DNA of 64,000 nucleotides from NCBI RefSeq assembly GCF_002994745.2, contig NC_037094.1, forward strand, positions 22,297,001-22,361,000. The letters run 5' to 3'. This document shows, piece after piece, positions 11,754 through 22,389 of the stretch (within the stretch, counting starts at the first letter, position 1; the number at the start of each line of letters is the position of its first letter). The position numbers were made by a program, and so were the translations under genes. The DNA comes from Rosa chinensis. Lineage: Eukaryota > Streptophyta > Magnoliopsida > Rosales > Rosaceae. The notes below the pieces were generated by a model. That model was not told the origin of the DNA. It saw only the letters and a program-made list of their open reading frames with translations, and made no database searches.

Positions 11754-11939
11754 ACTAGGTTATTAGATTCTGTGGCCGATATCTTCTTATAGTTGTCTTA
11801 CATGCTTGATAGTATTCAGTACCTCCCGAGTGATGGCCCGACTGCAGCGGTTCCCCATCATATACTCTTCGGTGCTGACGTACCAATCAAGTATGTAAGA
11901 TAGTTGTTGTTGGTATAAATATCTTGGTGTAACTCAGTT

Positions 11940-14900
11940 ATGGGAATTTCAGGTGGAATGAGACCCGGACGCAGATCTCGTGCTGGCAGGAACCATTCAC
12001 CCGCTAGTGAGGGTGATGATGAGCATGTTCCTCGTGGGTTGTTACGGACCGTGGAGCGGTTGTTTGAGCGTTTTGCAGCGGCACTCCCCAATCCTAGGAC
12101 TGACTATACTGTGGAGCGTGCCAGACGCCATGGGGCGTATACTTTCTCTAGTGCTCCTACGGAGTCCGTAGCAGGAGACTGGATTACCCGCATGGAGAGA
12201 GTATTTGAGTCCTTGGGCTGTCCAGCTGCTAGGAGGGTTCCTTTGGCTATTGACCTCCTAGACGGGGATGCATGGCTTTGGTGGCAGGGTACCAGGAATA
12301 TGGGTTATGACCCAACTACCATGACTTGGGAAGAGTTCAAAACGGAGTTCTCAAATCGGTACTATAATCAGGCATCCCAGCACCGTCTCCGATTTGAGTT
12401 CATGCAGTTGAAGCAGACTGAGGAGATGACTGTGTTACAGTATGAGGAGCGTTTCATTGCTTTGTCTCGGTTTGCCCCTGAGTTGGTGGCGACAGAAAAG
12501 TTGAAGGTTGATCAGTTTATCAATGGCCTTCTACCTGTATATCGGGATTGGTTGGCGCCTCATGATTATCCGACTTTTAAGTTAGCTGTGGAGGCTGCTA
12601 TGAGGTGTGAGGCTAGATATCTGGACGGTTCCCGACCTTTGGAGATTGGCGGTCCCAGTCAGGGGCCATCTAAGAGAATTGCCTCTAGTTCGGGTTCTGC
12701 ATCGTCATCAGGCAGTAGACCGAGCAGTTCAGATTCTAGCTCTCGTCAGCGTTTCAGGGGACGCTTCAGGAGGCCTGGGCAGACCGGTAGGAGACAGTCC
12801 AGGGGTGGCACTGCTAGTTCCAGTGGAGGCTTTGGTAGACAGGCGATTCCGAGAGACTATCCCCAGTGTGCTACTTGTGGTAGACACCATGCAGGCCCGT
12901 GTCAGGCAGGCGTGGGGACTTGTTACCAGTGTGGCCAGTGGGGTCACTACAGGAGGGAATGCCCTCAGTTGACCCAGGGAGTCTTCACTACTACTAGTCA
13001 GAGTATGGGTCAGACCTCTGTGGGTGCTACTAGTTCAGGCTCTCATGGCAGTTTATCAGGCAGGAGCAGCACTCAGTCGGGTCGTGGACAGAGAGGGCGT
13101 CCAGTGACCCAGGCCCGTCTTCATGCTATGACCCAGCAGGAGGGTCGCACTGCACCGAACGTCATTATGGGTATGTTAGTTGTTTTTGGTCAACCAGCTT
13201 TCATTTTAATTGATCCTGGAGCCTCTCACTCCTTTATGTCTAAGAGGTTTTCTTTCTTTGCTAATGTGCCCCCATCTCTCCTACTCGGAGAGTGGCATGT
13301 TGTTCTACCATCGGGGGAAAGACATAGAATTGAGTGGGTACATCGTTTTTGTGGTGTGTTTGTAGAAGGAGTTTGTTTAGAGGCGGACTTGATTCCATTT
13401 GAGTTAGTGGAGTTTGATGTAATCCTCGGGATGGATTTCCTACGGATGCATCATGCCTTGGTGGATTGCTTTTGTAGTACTGTATTATTTCGGAGTCCGG
13501 GTAAGCCAGTTGTCACCTTTTATGGTGAACGGGAGGTTCTCCCATCTTGCATAATCTCAGCTTTAACTGCTAAGAAGATGTTGAGTAAGGGTTGCCAAGC
13601 TTATTTGGCACATGTGGTGAATTCAAATGCCGAAGTTATGGATCTTAGCCAAATTCCTGTTGTTGGTGACTATCCAGATGTATTTCCAGAAGAATTGCCT
13701 GGATTGCCCCCGGTGCGAGAGATAGACTTTACCATTGATTTACTTCCAGGTACAACACCCATCTCTCAAGCACCTTATAGAATGGCACCGGCGGAATTGA
13801 AAGAGTTGTATGTACAGTTGCAGGAGTTAACGGATAAGGGATTTATACGACCTAGTGTATCTCCCTGGGGTGCACCTGTGTTGTTTGTGAAGAAGAAAGA
13901 CGGTACTTTGAGGCTTTGTATTGATTACCGGAAACTAAACAGGGTGACTATAAGGAATAAATATCCCTTGCCCCGCATTGATGATTTGTTTGACCAGTTG
14001 AAGGGTGTCAGATTTGTTTGGTCTGAAAATTGTGAGCGGAGCTTCCAAGAACTTAAGAGTCGGCTGACTAGTGCTCCAATTCTATCCTTGCCTGATGATA
14101 GTGGGGAGTATGTAATTTACAGCGATGCCTCTAGACAAGGCTTGGGTTGTGTTTTAATGCAGCATGGTAATGTGATTGCTTATGCTTCTAGACAGTTGAA
14201 GCCACATGAGTTGAATTATCCCACACATGACTTAGAATTGGCAGCTATTGTACTTGCTCTTAAGCTATGGAGGCATTATCTGTATGGAGCCAGATGTCAG
14301 ATTTTCACTGACCATAAGAGCCTCAAGTATGTGTTTACACAACCGAATCTAAATTTAAGACAACGAAGATGGATGGAATTGATTGAAGATTATGATTGTA
14401 CCATTGAGTATCACCCCGGTAAAGCGAATGTGGTGGCGGATGCACTTAGTAGGAATCCATCCGTGACCTTGTCATAATTAAGGGCCACTCGAGTACCCCT
14501 ATTGTCAGAGTTGAGGTCTACGGGGGTTGAGTTATCGGTTGATGAGGTTGGTACTCTGGTGGCTAGTTTTCATGTCAGACCAGCATTTATTGATAAAATA
14601 CGGGAAGCCCAGCCTCTTGATCCAAGAATTGAAGGGATTAAAGAAGGTGTTCGTGGTGGTTGGCAACTTGAGTTTTCTATTCGAAGAGATGGGACATTGA
14701 TGTTTGGGAAGAGACTTTGTGTTCCTAACGTTGAAGCACTTAAACGAGAAATACTTGATGAAGCTCATAACTCCGCGTATGCCCTGCATCCTGGTGGTAC
14801 AAAAATGTATCGGACTCTCAAGGAGTACTATTGGTGGCCAAACATGAAAAGAGAAATTGCAGCTTTTGTGAGCAAATGCCTTGTGTGCCAGCAAGTGAAA

Positions 14901-16012
14901 GCGGAAAGGCAAAAACCGTCGGGGTTGTTGCAACCTTTGCCAATCCCAGAATGGAAATGGGAACATCTCACCATGGATTTTATTTACAAGTTACCTCGTA
15001 CGCAGGATGGTAATGATGGTATTTGGGTGATTGTAGATCGACTCACCAAATCAGCTCATTTTCTGGCGGTTAAGGAAACCTTTAGTTTGGATAAACTGGC
15101 AAAGTTGTATGTGGACGAAATTGTAAAGCTTCATGGTGTCCCTGAGTCCATTGTTTCTGATCGTGATGCTCGATTCACATCAAAGTTTTGGAGGAAAGTT
15201 CACAAATTTATGGGAACAAAATTACAATTTAGCACTGCTTTCCATCCTCAAACTGATGGACAATCTGAGCGGACTATACAAACTTTGGAAGACATGTTGA
15301 GGGCTTGTTCTCTACAATTTAAAGGAAGTTGGGATAAGCACTTGGCTTTGATGGAGTTTGCATATAACAACAGTTACCATTCGAGTATTGGTATGGCTCC
15401 CTACGAAGCTTTGTATGGGAAACAGTGTAGGACCCCTTGTGTTGGGATGAAGTGGGAGAAAGACAACTTATTGGTCCAGAGATCGTTGAAATCACAACAA
15501 ATAAAGTCAAAGTGATCAGAGAGAAACTCAAGACGGCTCAAAGCAGACAGAAGAGCTACGCAGATAAACACAGGAAGCATCTTGAATTTCAAGTTGGTGA
15601 TTGGGTATTTCTGAAGTTATCTCCTTGGAAGGGTGTGGTAAGGTTTGGTAAACGAGGAAAACTAAGTCCAAGGTATATTGGTCCCTATGAGATTGTGGAA
15701 CGAATTGGTCTGGTTGCTTACCGCTTGGCTTTACCTCCACAACTATCTCAAGTACATGATGTATTCCACGTCTCCATGCTTCGCAAGTACATCACTGATC
15801 CTTCACATGTGTTACCAGCTCAACCCATTACACTTACAGAAGATCTAACATATGAAGAAGAACCAGTACAGATCCTTGATCGTCGTGAGCAAGTACTCCG
15901 AAGTAAGATTATACCTTTGGTTAAGGTATTATGGAGGAACCACCTGTTTGAAGAAGCTACTTGGGAACCAGAGGATCAAATGAGGCAACAGTATCCACAT
16001 CTTTTTTCTTGA
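11940..16012 (+). pseudogene. Element C gag-pol with deleted reverse-transcriptase core
   Basis: Frame 11940-14477 starts with Gag, then zinc knuckle [14 protein letters not shown] (about 12921-12962) and aspartic protease. The protease motif reads DPGAS where DSGA/T is usual. Reverse transcriptase opens normally ([20 protein letters not shown]). After LFDQLKG it jumps near 14010-14020 to the RNase H-proximal segment ([14 protein letters not shown]), so the palm with the YVDD site is missing. RNase H follows. A TAA at 14475-14477 precedes integrase, which is in the same frame (14502 on) with HHCC and D,D,E regions. A 1-nt shift near 15430 moves the integrase C-terminus and chromodomain-like tail into the frame 15437-16012. 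Confidence 0.93.
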
Positions 16013-16054
16013 CAGGTATAATTTCGAGGACGAAATTTTATAAGGAGGGGAGAT

Positions 16055-18475
16055 TGTAATGCCCCGTACCTATTAATTACTTTTTACCGTGGTTGACCGA
16101 GGAGTGACTTTTTCTTTAGTCCGGTAAATTAGGAAATTTATTTGAGATTGTCGTAGAATACGCAAAATCGAGTTCGTGGACACGTAGTTTGTTTAAATTG
16201 GATTTATATCGGAAAAGTTATGACCAAAAATAGAAATTTCTATTTTTGGCATGACTTTTGTTTGTGAGTTTCTTTTAGTAGAAAGCAAGAAATAAAACAG
16301 ATGGAAGAGAGAGAAAGGGAAAGAATCAGAAAAAAATTAAAAGGAAAGAGAGAGAGCACGGGTAGAACCCGAGTCACCCCCTCCCATTTTCTTTTTTCTT
16401 CTTCCGTCGCTGCTCTTCCCTTCTCCGGCGAATTCGTCGCCGTCCGGCCACCCCAAGACGCATCGTTGGGCACGGCGTGATCCTCTCTTCCTTCTCCTTC
16501 TAGCTATGTAAGTTTTTCACCATGGGTATCATTAGTTTTTGAGTTTTGAAGAGAATTTGCAGAAAAGGGGAAAACCGGAGTTTAGCTCCCATCTCGGTTT
16601 TCCGGCGATTTCCGGTCGAATTTCTTTGGGTTTTGGTTGTTGGTGAGTTGCTAAATGAGTTCCTAACCTTGTTGCAGCTTGTTTTGGGCTGTGGAGGAAG
16701 AATTGAAGGTGTTTGGGGACGTGAACAGTAGCGTGAACAGTTCCATCCGAGTTCTTGAGTTTGGGTTTGGAATTTCCAGCTTTTTCTGCTTGTTTTGGAT
16801 GTGATTGCAGGTATAGAATTGTTGGGGGTGTTGTGGAGATAATTTTGAGCTAAATAGGTTGACTGGAATTGGATTCCACCTTTGATGTTTTGTGTTAAAC
16901 TTGAGGATTGTTTGGTTTGAGTTTTTTTTTGGAATTTTGGTGTAGTTATTGTTATTTTGGATAGTATGGATTATAAATTTTATGGGTGAATCTCTTGATA
17001 ATTTACTATCAATGTTATTGTGAAATTGTTCTATTTTGTGGAGGAGTTTGGAATGGAGATTGTGTTTTGGAAAAGAAAATTTAGAGAGGAGTTAAATTTT
17101 AGAGATGGAATTGTGAGTGGAAATGGGGAAAATTAAGATTGAATGTGGAAATGTTTGGAAAGGATTTTTATGGTAATTGGTGGTATTTTTGTGATGAAGG
17201 AAGTGAGATTAAATTGATTTAGTTATCGAACGGTCCTTGTGAAGGTTTAGATTAAGTGAAGTCATTGAATGGTTAAGGAATCGATTGAGTGGTTATGAGT
17301 TAGAGGGCATTGAGATTGTAAGGAATTATAGAATTTAATTCCGAATAGAAGTGTGGAATTTTATAATAATTTGTGATTAATAGACGCTTATTCCGAGGGG
17401 AATGGGTTGTTTTGAGAGTATTTCATTGTATGGTCAATTATATCCTATTCTATTGTGACAGGACGTACTGAGCCCTCGAGCGAGGAGGACACAGACAGGC
17501 AGCAGGGTTAGCTGCGGGATTTACTTGTGAGTGGACCTTTATTTTTATTTAAATAATTCATGCAGCATGGTATTAAATTTTGAAATGTGATTTTATGGAA
17601 AGAAAAGGATTAAAAAGGAAACAGTTGACAAGGAGGCCAGTTCGGCGCATGCGTATCTTACCTAGTTGGCAGTCCCTTCTAGGTAATAGTCTGGTCGGCA
17701 GTCCCGTCCAGACTACAGCTCGGTTGGCAGTCCCATCCGATGCGTCATCTGGTTGGCAGTCCCTTCCAGATGACTTGATGTAGTTAGTCGGCAGTCCCGT
17801 CTACTACCTGTGGCTAGTTGGCAGTCCCAACTAATCACCGCCTCCTACTCCGGTTGGCAGTCCCTTCCGATGCGTCATCAGGTGGCAGTCCCTCCCCGAT
17901 GGCATGAGATGCCTAGGAAGCAGTCCTTCCTAGTCATCAAATGAGTTTCATGGAAAAGGATTTGAGTTGGAACTTCATAGGATTTGGCTGCATGATGGTT
18001 TTGTTAAAAAGAGAAATGGGGAAGCATACCATAAATTGTTTTGACTCTCAATTCAGTTTTGTCCACTCACTCTAATGGATTTTATATGTTTTCCCCTGGG
18101 CCCTTCGTTTTCAAATGCCCAGATTTCAGATTTGCAGAGATTGCGTCCAGGCTCAAGAACTTGGGAATCAGCGCTTCCGTTTTTGTCCGTAGGTTATTAC
18201 TTAACCTACCTTGTATGATATCGGCTTAGTTTAGTGTTGCTCTGATAAACCTTTTCTTTGAAGTTTGATGGATGTAATATATGTGCATGGATTGTTAATT
18301 TGATATAGTAGGTTGAGTAGAAGTTGTAGTTAAAATTATGTCCAGGTTTGTGAAATTTTGGGTAGCCCATTTTTAGGGGAGGTTCTGCCGAATTTTTCGG
18401 TAGGATTTCGCTTAAAGTGGGCCCCGCAGGCTCGTATCCAGGTAATAGGGGTGATTCCTGGGTCGGGTCCTGTCA
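16055..18475 (+). repeat. 3' LTR of element C (2421 bp)
   Basis: Near-identical copy of 9317-11739, ending ...GTCCTGTCA directly before the right CATGG target duplication. Confidence 0.95.
17658..17936 (+). repeat. Tandem hairpin array, copy in the 3' LTR of C
   Basis: The same nine units as at 10919-11197, offset by 6739 bp and identical as far as I compared them. Confidence 0.85.
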
Positions 18476-20465
18476 CATGGTGCCGCCACCACTAATAATG
18501 ATGGCAATGTGGCTCAGGCAGGGCTCCCAGCAAGGAAACGCGGGAGGCCCAAAGGTTCGATGGATTCTCGCCCGAGAAAGAAAGCAAGTTTGGCACAGAA
18601 AGATCCATTAATCATCTACATAAATAACCCGTCTCATAAAGATATTCCGGATTATGGTTATGTCCAAGAGACATCATTGGGGGCGCTCCAATGTTAGAAC
18701 CAATTCCAGGGAATAGGGAGATCTCCATGAATTACACTAGTGTACATGAGACGTTGAATCGAGATTCTATTATCCTTGATGATGTGTTTGCATATTGTAT
18801 TGCTCAAGGAACTATAGAACACGATGATATCGAACCTTGCTCCGTTGAAGAATGTCAACGAAAAGCAGACTGGCCTAAATGGAAAGATGCTATCCAGGTT
18901 GAATTGGATTCACTAACAAAGAGACAGGTATTTGGGCTTATAACGCTGACACCCCCAAGTATAAAGCATGTTGGCCATAAATGGGTTTTTGTTAGAAAGC
19001 GTAATGAGAAAAATGAGGTTGTTAGATACAAAGCTCGCTTTGTGGCACAAGGTTTCTCACAACGTCCTGGAATCGACTGTGAGGAGACATATTCTCCCGT
19101 AATGGACGTTATAATGTTCCGCTACCTTGTCAGTTTGGTAGTTTCTGAAAAACTTGAAATGCTGCTTATGGATGTGGTTACAACATATATCTCTATGGGG
19201 ATCTAGATTCAGAGATATATATGAAGGTTCCAGATGAACTTCAATTACCCAAGTCAAGTGGCTCTAAACCACGGTGCGCGTTTTCAATAAGATTGAGACG
19301 TTCACTATATGGATTGAAACAATCCGGACGGATGTGATATAACCGTCTAAGTGACTACTTGATTGGGAAGGGATATGTCAACAATGAAATATGCCCATGT
19401 GTGTTTATAAAGAGGACAAGTTCCGGATTTGCAATTGTAGCAGTTTATGTCGATGACATGAACCTAATTGGAACTCTAGATGAGTTAAAGGAAACTGCTA
19501 AGTACTTGAAATCCGAATTTGAGATGAAAGATCTTGGGAAAACACGGTTTTGCCTCAGACTAGAACTCGAGCACCGTAGTGATGGGATTATGATCCATCA
19601 GTCAGCATATAGTCAAAAATTATTAAGGCGCTTTAATGAAGATAAAGCAAAGCCTGTGAGTACTCCCATGACTGGTCGTAGTTTTGAGCCTGAAAAAGAT
19701 CCGTTTAGTCCAAGGGATGAGGACGAAGACTTGTTTGAGGCTGAAGTGCCCTATCTAAGTGCAATAGGAGCATTATTGTACTTAGCTCAATGCACAAGAC
19801 CGGACATCTCATTCGCAGTGAACTTGTTAGCTCGACACAGTTCTGCGCCAACACGCCACCATTGGATTGGCATAAAGACAATCTTTCGATACTTGAGAGG
19901 TACGATTGATATAGGCTTGTTCTATCCCTACAGAGAGAAAAGAAATAACGGAAGTGTGGGATCAGACTCCACAAGGCAAAACGCCACCTTCCGTGCTCCT
20001 CCTCCCTTCTATCAAAATGACAACGATGTCTTGATGGGTTTTGCTGATGTAGGGTATCTCTCTAACCCTCACAAAGGTCTCTCCCAAACGGGTTATGTCT
20101 TTACCATGGGAAGCACTGCGATATCTTAGAGGTCTACAAAGCAGACCCTTGTTGCTACTTCCTCAAATCATGGAGAGATTATCGCTCTACATGAAGCCAT
20201 ACGAGAATGCATATGGCTAAGGTTTGTAGTTAGACACATTCGATGAACTTGTGGTTTGAAGTCTACCATAGATGAACCTACATGCATTTATGAAGATAAT
20301 GTAGTTTGTATTGAGCAAATGAAGTTAGGTTTCATCAAGGGCGACAACACCAAGCATATATCGCCTAAGTTCTTTTACAAACAGCAACAACAAACACTTC
20401 TAAATATTGAAGTGAATCAAATTCATGCAGAGGATAATGTAGCGGACTTTTTTACCAAGTCGTGA
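18476..20465 (+). pseudogene. Element B pol, second half: reverse transcriptase and RNase H
   Basis: Coding similarity resumes right after the right copy of C's target duplication, in phase with the left part. The basic linker (GRPKGSMDSRPRKK, about 18547-18588) leads into reverse transcriptase (HKWVFVRKRNEKNEVVRYKA, about 18974-19033). The catalytic motif is AVYVDD (about 19440-19457). RNase H follows (GFADVGYLSNP, about 20037-20069) through the KHI and ADFFTK ends near 20460. A shift near 19200 and in-frame stops near 19336, 20130 and 20245 disrupt it. Confidence 0.88.
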
Positions 20466-20604
20466 CCTAAATCCACCTTCGAGAAACATGTGAAGAGCAT
20501 CGGATTAAGAAAGTTATCCGAACTCCCATAATTGTAGAAATCAGGGGGAGACATTGACATCAGGGGGAGGAATGATGTCTACATATTCAATCTCGAAGAG
20601 TGAA

Positions 20605-20856
20605 GGACGTGTTGTGCTCTTTTTTCCCTTTGACCAGGGTTATTTTTGTCCCACAGGGTTTTTGTTACTTGGCAAGGTTTTTAGTGAGGCAACGATCAAA
20701 GCGTCATCACAGAGTTTGAGTGGCATAAGGGGGAGTGTGGAAGGATGTCGACTACTCCACATTCACGCGCGTTGTGCTCTTTTTCTCCTTCGACCAAGGT
20801 TGTTTTTTCCCACAGGGTTTTTATTACTTGGCAAGGTTTTTGACGAGGCAACTTAG
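20605..20856 (+). repeat. Imperfect ~85-bp direct duplication upstream of the 3' LTR of B
   Basis: Two related segments (about 20610-20694 and 20769-20853) each carry TTGTGCTCTTTTT, CCCACAGGGTTTTT, TTACTTGGCAAGG and GAGGCAAC. Comparable blocks are common between RNase H and the polypurine tract of plant Copia elements; their role is unknown. Confidence 0.75.
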
Positions 20857-20905
20857 AAGTGCATAGCAGAGGCAACACTATTGACATGGAATATCCAAGG
20901 GGGAG

Positions 20906-21133
20906 TGTTGTAAATGATAATGACTATTCATGCAATAGGTATTGCTTAATGTATGCAATTGACAGACTCGTAATGTATGTGATTGACAGACTTGTAATGT
21001 ATGCGATTGACAGACTCGTACTGTGCGATTGATTAGTATAGCTATTATGTATTGCCTTTTGTATGCATGATGTAACCCTATATAAACCTCATGGTGAGAT
21101 GAATACAATACAATTATCCAATTCTCTACAACA
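20906..21133 (+). repeat. 3' LTR of element B (228 bp)
   Basis: TGTTGTAAAT... to ...CTCTACAACA. It contains three consecutive variants of a 24-bp unit (about 20946-21019, core ATTGACAGACT) where the 5' LTR has one. Confidence 0.92.
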
Positions 21134-21540
21134 ATTAGATGATTATCAATTTCTTATGATATTGATGCATATGAAATGAAAAATTGCCATGTAAAGTTTT
21201 AAGGTTTACTCATAAGCATATTGATTTTCATTATTCATAAGAATTTAAGAATCACCCAAAGGTAGATTAACCATTCATATGATTAATGAATAGAATGGAG
21301 TTTTTGATATATATCCTGTTAGATTAGTTTTGGAGATCCAAAGATTACTAGGTTGTCTGATTGGGAATATACTCATTGCTCAAATGACGATAAATGCATC
21401 ATTTTAGTTAAATATATGCATGATTACTACCCAAAGGAGTATTATGTTGATATACTTACTGTTTATACGTGTTTAGTGACTCAAAGAATTAATGTTGTGA
21501 GCCCTTGTATTATTGTGTTGCAGCTCATGTTTCGCTTCAT

Positions 21541-22372
21541 TCGCATGCTTCGTCTATTCCAGTGCTCAATGGACTGAATTTCTCAGAATGGTGTGAATAA
21601 ATTCAGTTTCACTTAGGTGTTCTGGATCTGGATTCGGCACTCCAAACAGAGAAACGTGCTGCTCTAACTAATTAAAACACTGATGATGAAGAAAAGGCTT
21701 TCCATAAGGCTTGGGAAAAGTCGAATAGACTGAGCATTATGCTGATGCGAATGACTATAGCAAACAACATAAAGACTTCACTTCCAAAAGCTGAAATTGC
21801 TAAGGAATTCTTGAAGAACATTGAGGATTGTTTCAAGAGTGCTGACAAGTCTCTTGCAGGGACATTAATGGCTGAACTTACCACCAAGAAATTTGATGGT
21901 AGGAGAAGCATGCATGAGCATGTTCTTGAAATGACTAATCTGGTAGCAAAGTTGAAAGTCTTGGGAATGAATGTGGATGAGTTCTTTCTTGTTCAATTTA
22001 TTTTGAACTCCTTGCCTCCTCAGTATGAAGCATTTCAGATTAACTATAACACTATTAAGGATAAGTGGAATGTTAATGAATTGTCCAGTATGCTTGTTCA
22101 AGAGGAAGGAAGGCTTAAGCAACAAGAAAAAATTCCATTTATCTTGTAGGTCAGGGAGCTAAAAGAAAATTTGGAAGAAAACCTGGAAAGGGTGCTAAGA
22201 AATGACCACCAAAGAACAATGGACCTGCTGATGCTGCTCAGGCTCCTAATAAGGGACTGAAGGACAAATGTCATTTCTGTAGAAAGGATGGACATTATCA
22301 GTATGATTGCCCAAAACGTAAGGCATGGTTCGAAAAGAAAGGTAAGCCTCTGGCTTATGTATTGTTCGAATC
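21541..22372 (+). pseudogene. Element A gag, broken
   Basis: The N-terminal part (about 21556-21672) is interrupted by stops. The open block 21739-22149 encodes the typical Copia UBN2/Gag middle region (LMAELTTKKFDG, LNSLPPQYEAF). After a stop and shift near 22147 the basic linker leads to a CX2CX4HX4C knuckle, CHFCRKDGHYQYDC (22269-22310). Confidence 0.85.
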
Positions 22373-22389
22373 AAATTTAGTTGAAGTTC

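Larger units (their letters stand above)
9317..18475 (+). mobile_element. LTR retrotransposon C (Ty3/Gypsy, chromovirus type), inserted in B pol
   Basis: LTRs at 9317-11739 and 16055-18475, flanked by CATGG at 9312-9316 and 18476-18480. Domain order is gag, protease, reverse transcriptase/RNase H, integrase, so Gypsy. The C-terminal KVLWRNHLFEEATWE pattern suits a chromodomain-bearing Tekay/Del-like chromovirus. The polypurine tract AAGGAGGGGAGA (16042-16053) is present. The two LTRs differ by only two substitutions and two short indels that I could see, so the insertion is recent. The internal region (4.3 kb) lacks the reverse-transcriptase core, so C is non-autonomous now. Confidence 0.95.
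5142..21133 (+). mobile_element. LTR retrotransposon B (Ty1/Copia), inserted into the leader of A
   Basis: LTRs at 5142-5321 and 20906-21133, flanked by ATTAG at 5137-5141 and 21134-21138, a perfect 5-bp target duplication. The 5' LTR starts TATTG where the 3' copy has TGTTG. The order gag, protease, integrase, [element C], reverse transcriptase, RNase H places it in Copia. The polypurine tract CCAAGGGGGAG (about 20895-20905) precedes the 3' LTR. Coding regions contain several stops and frameshifts, so it is inactive on its own. Without C and one copy of its target duplication it would be about 6.8 kb. Confidence 0.93.
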
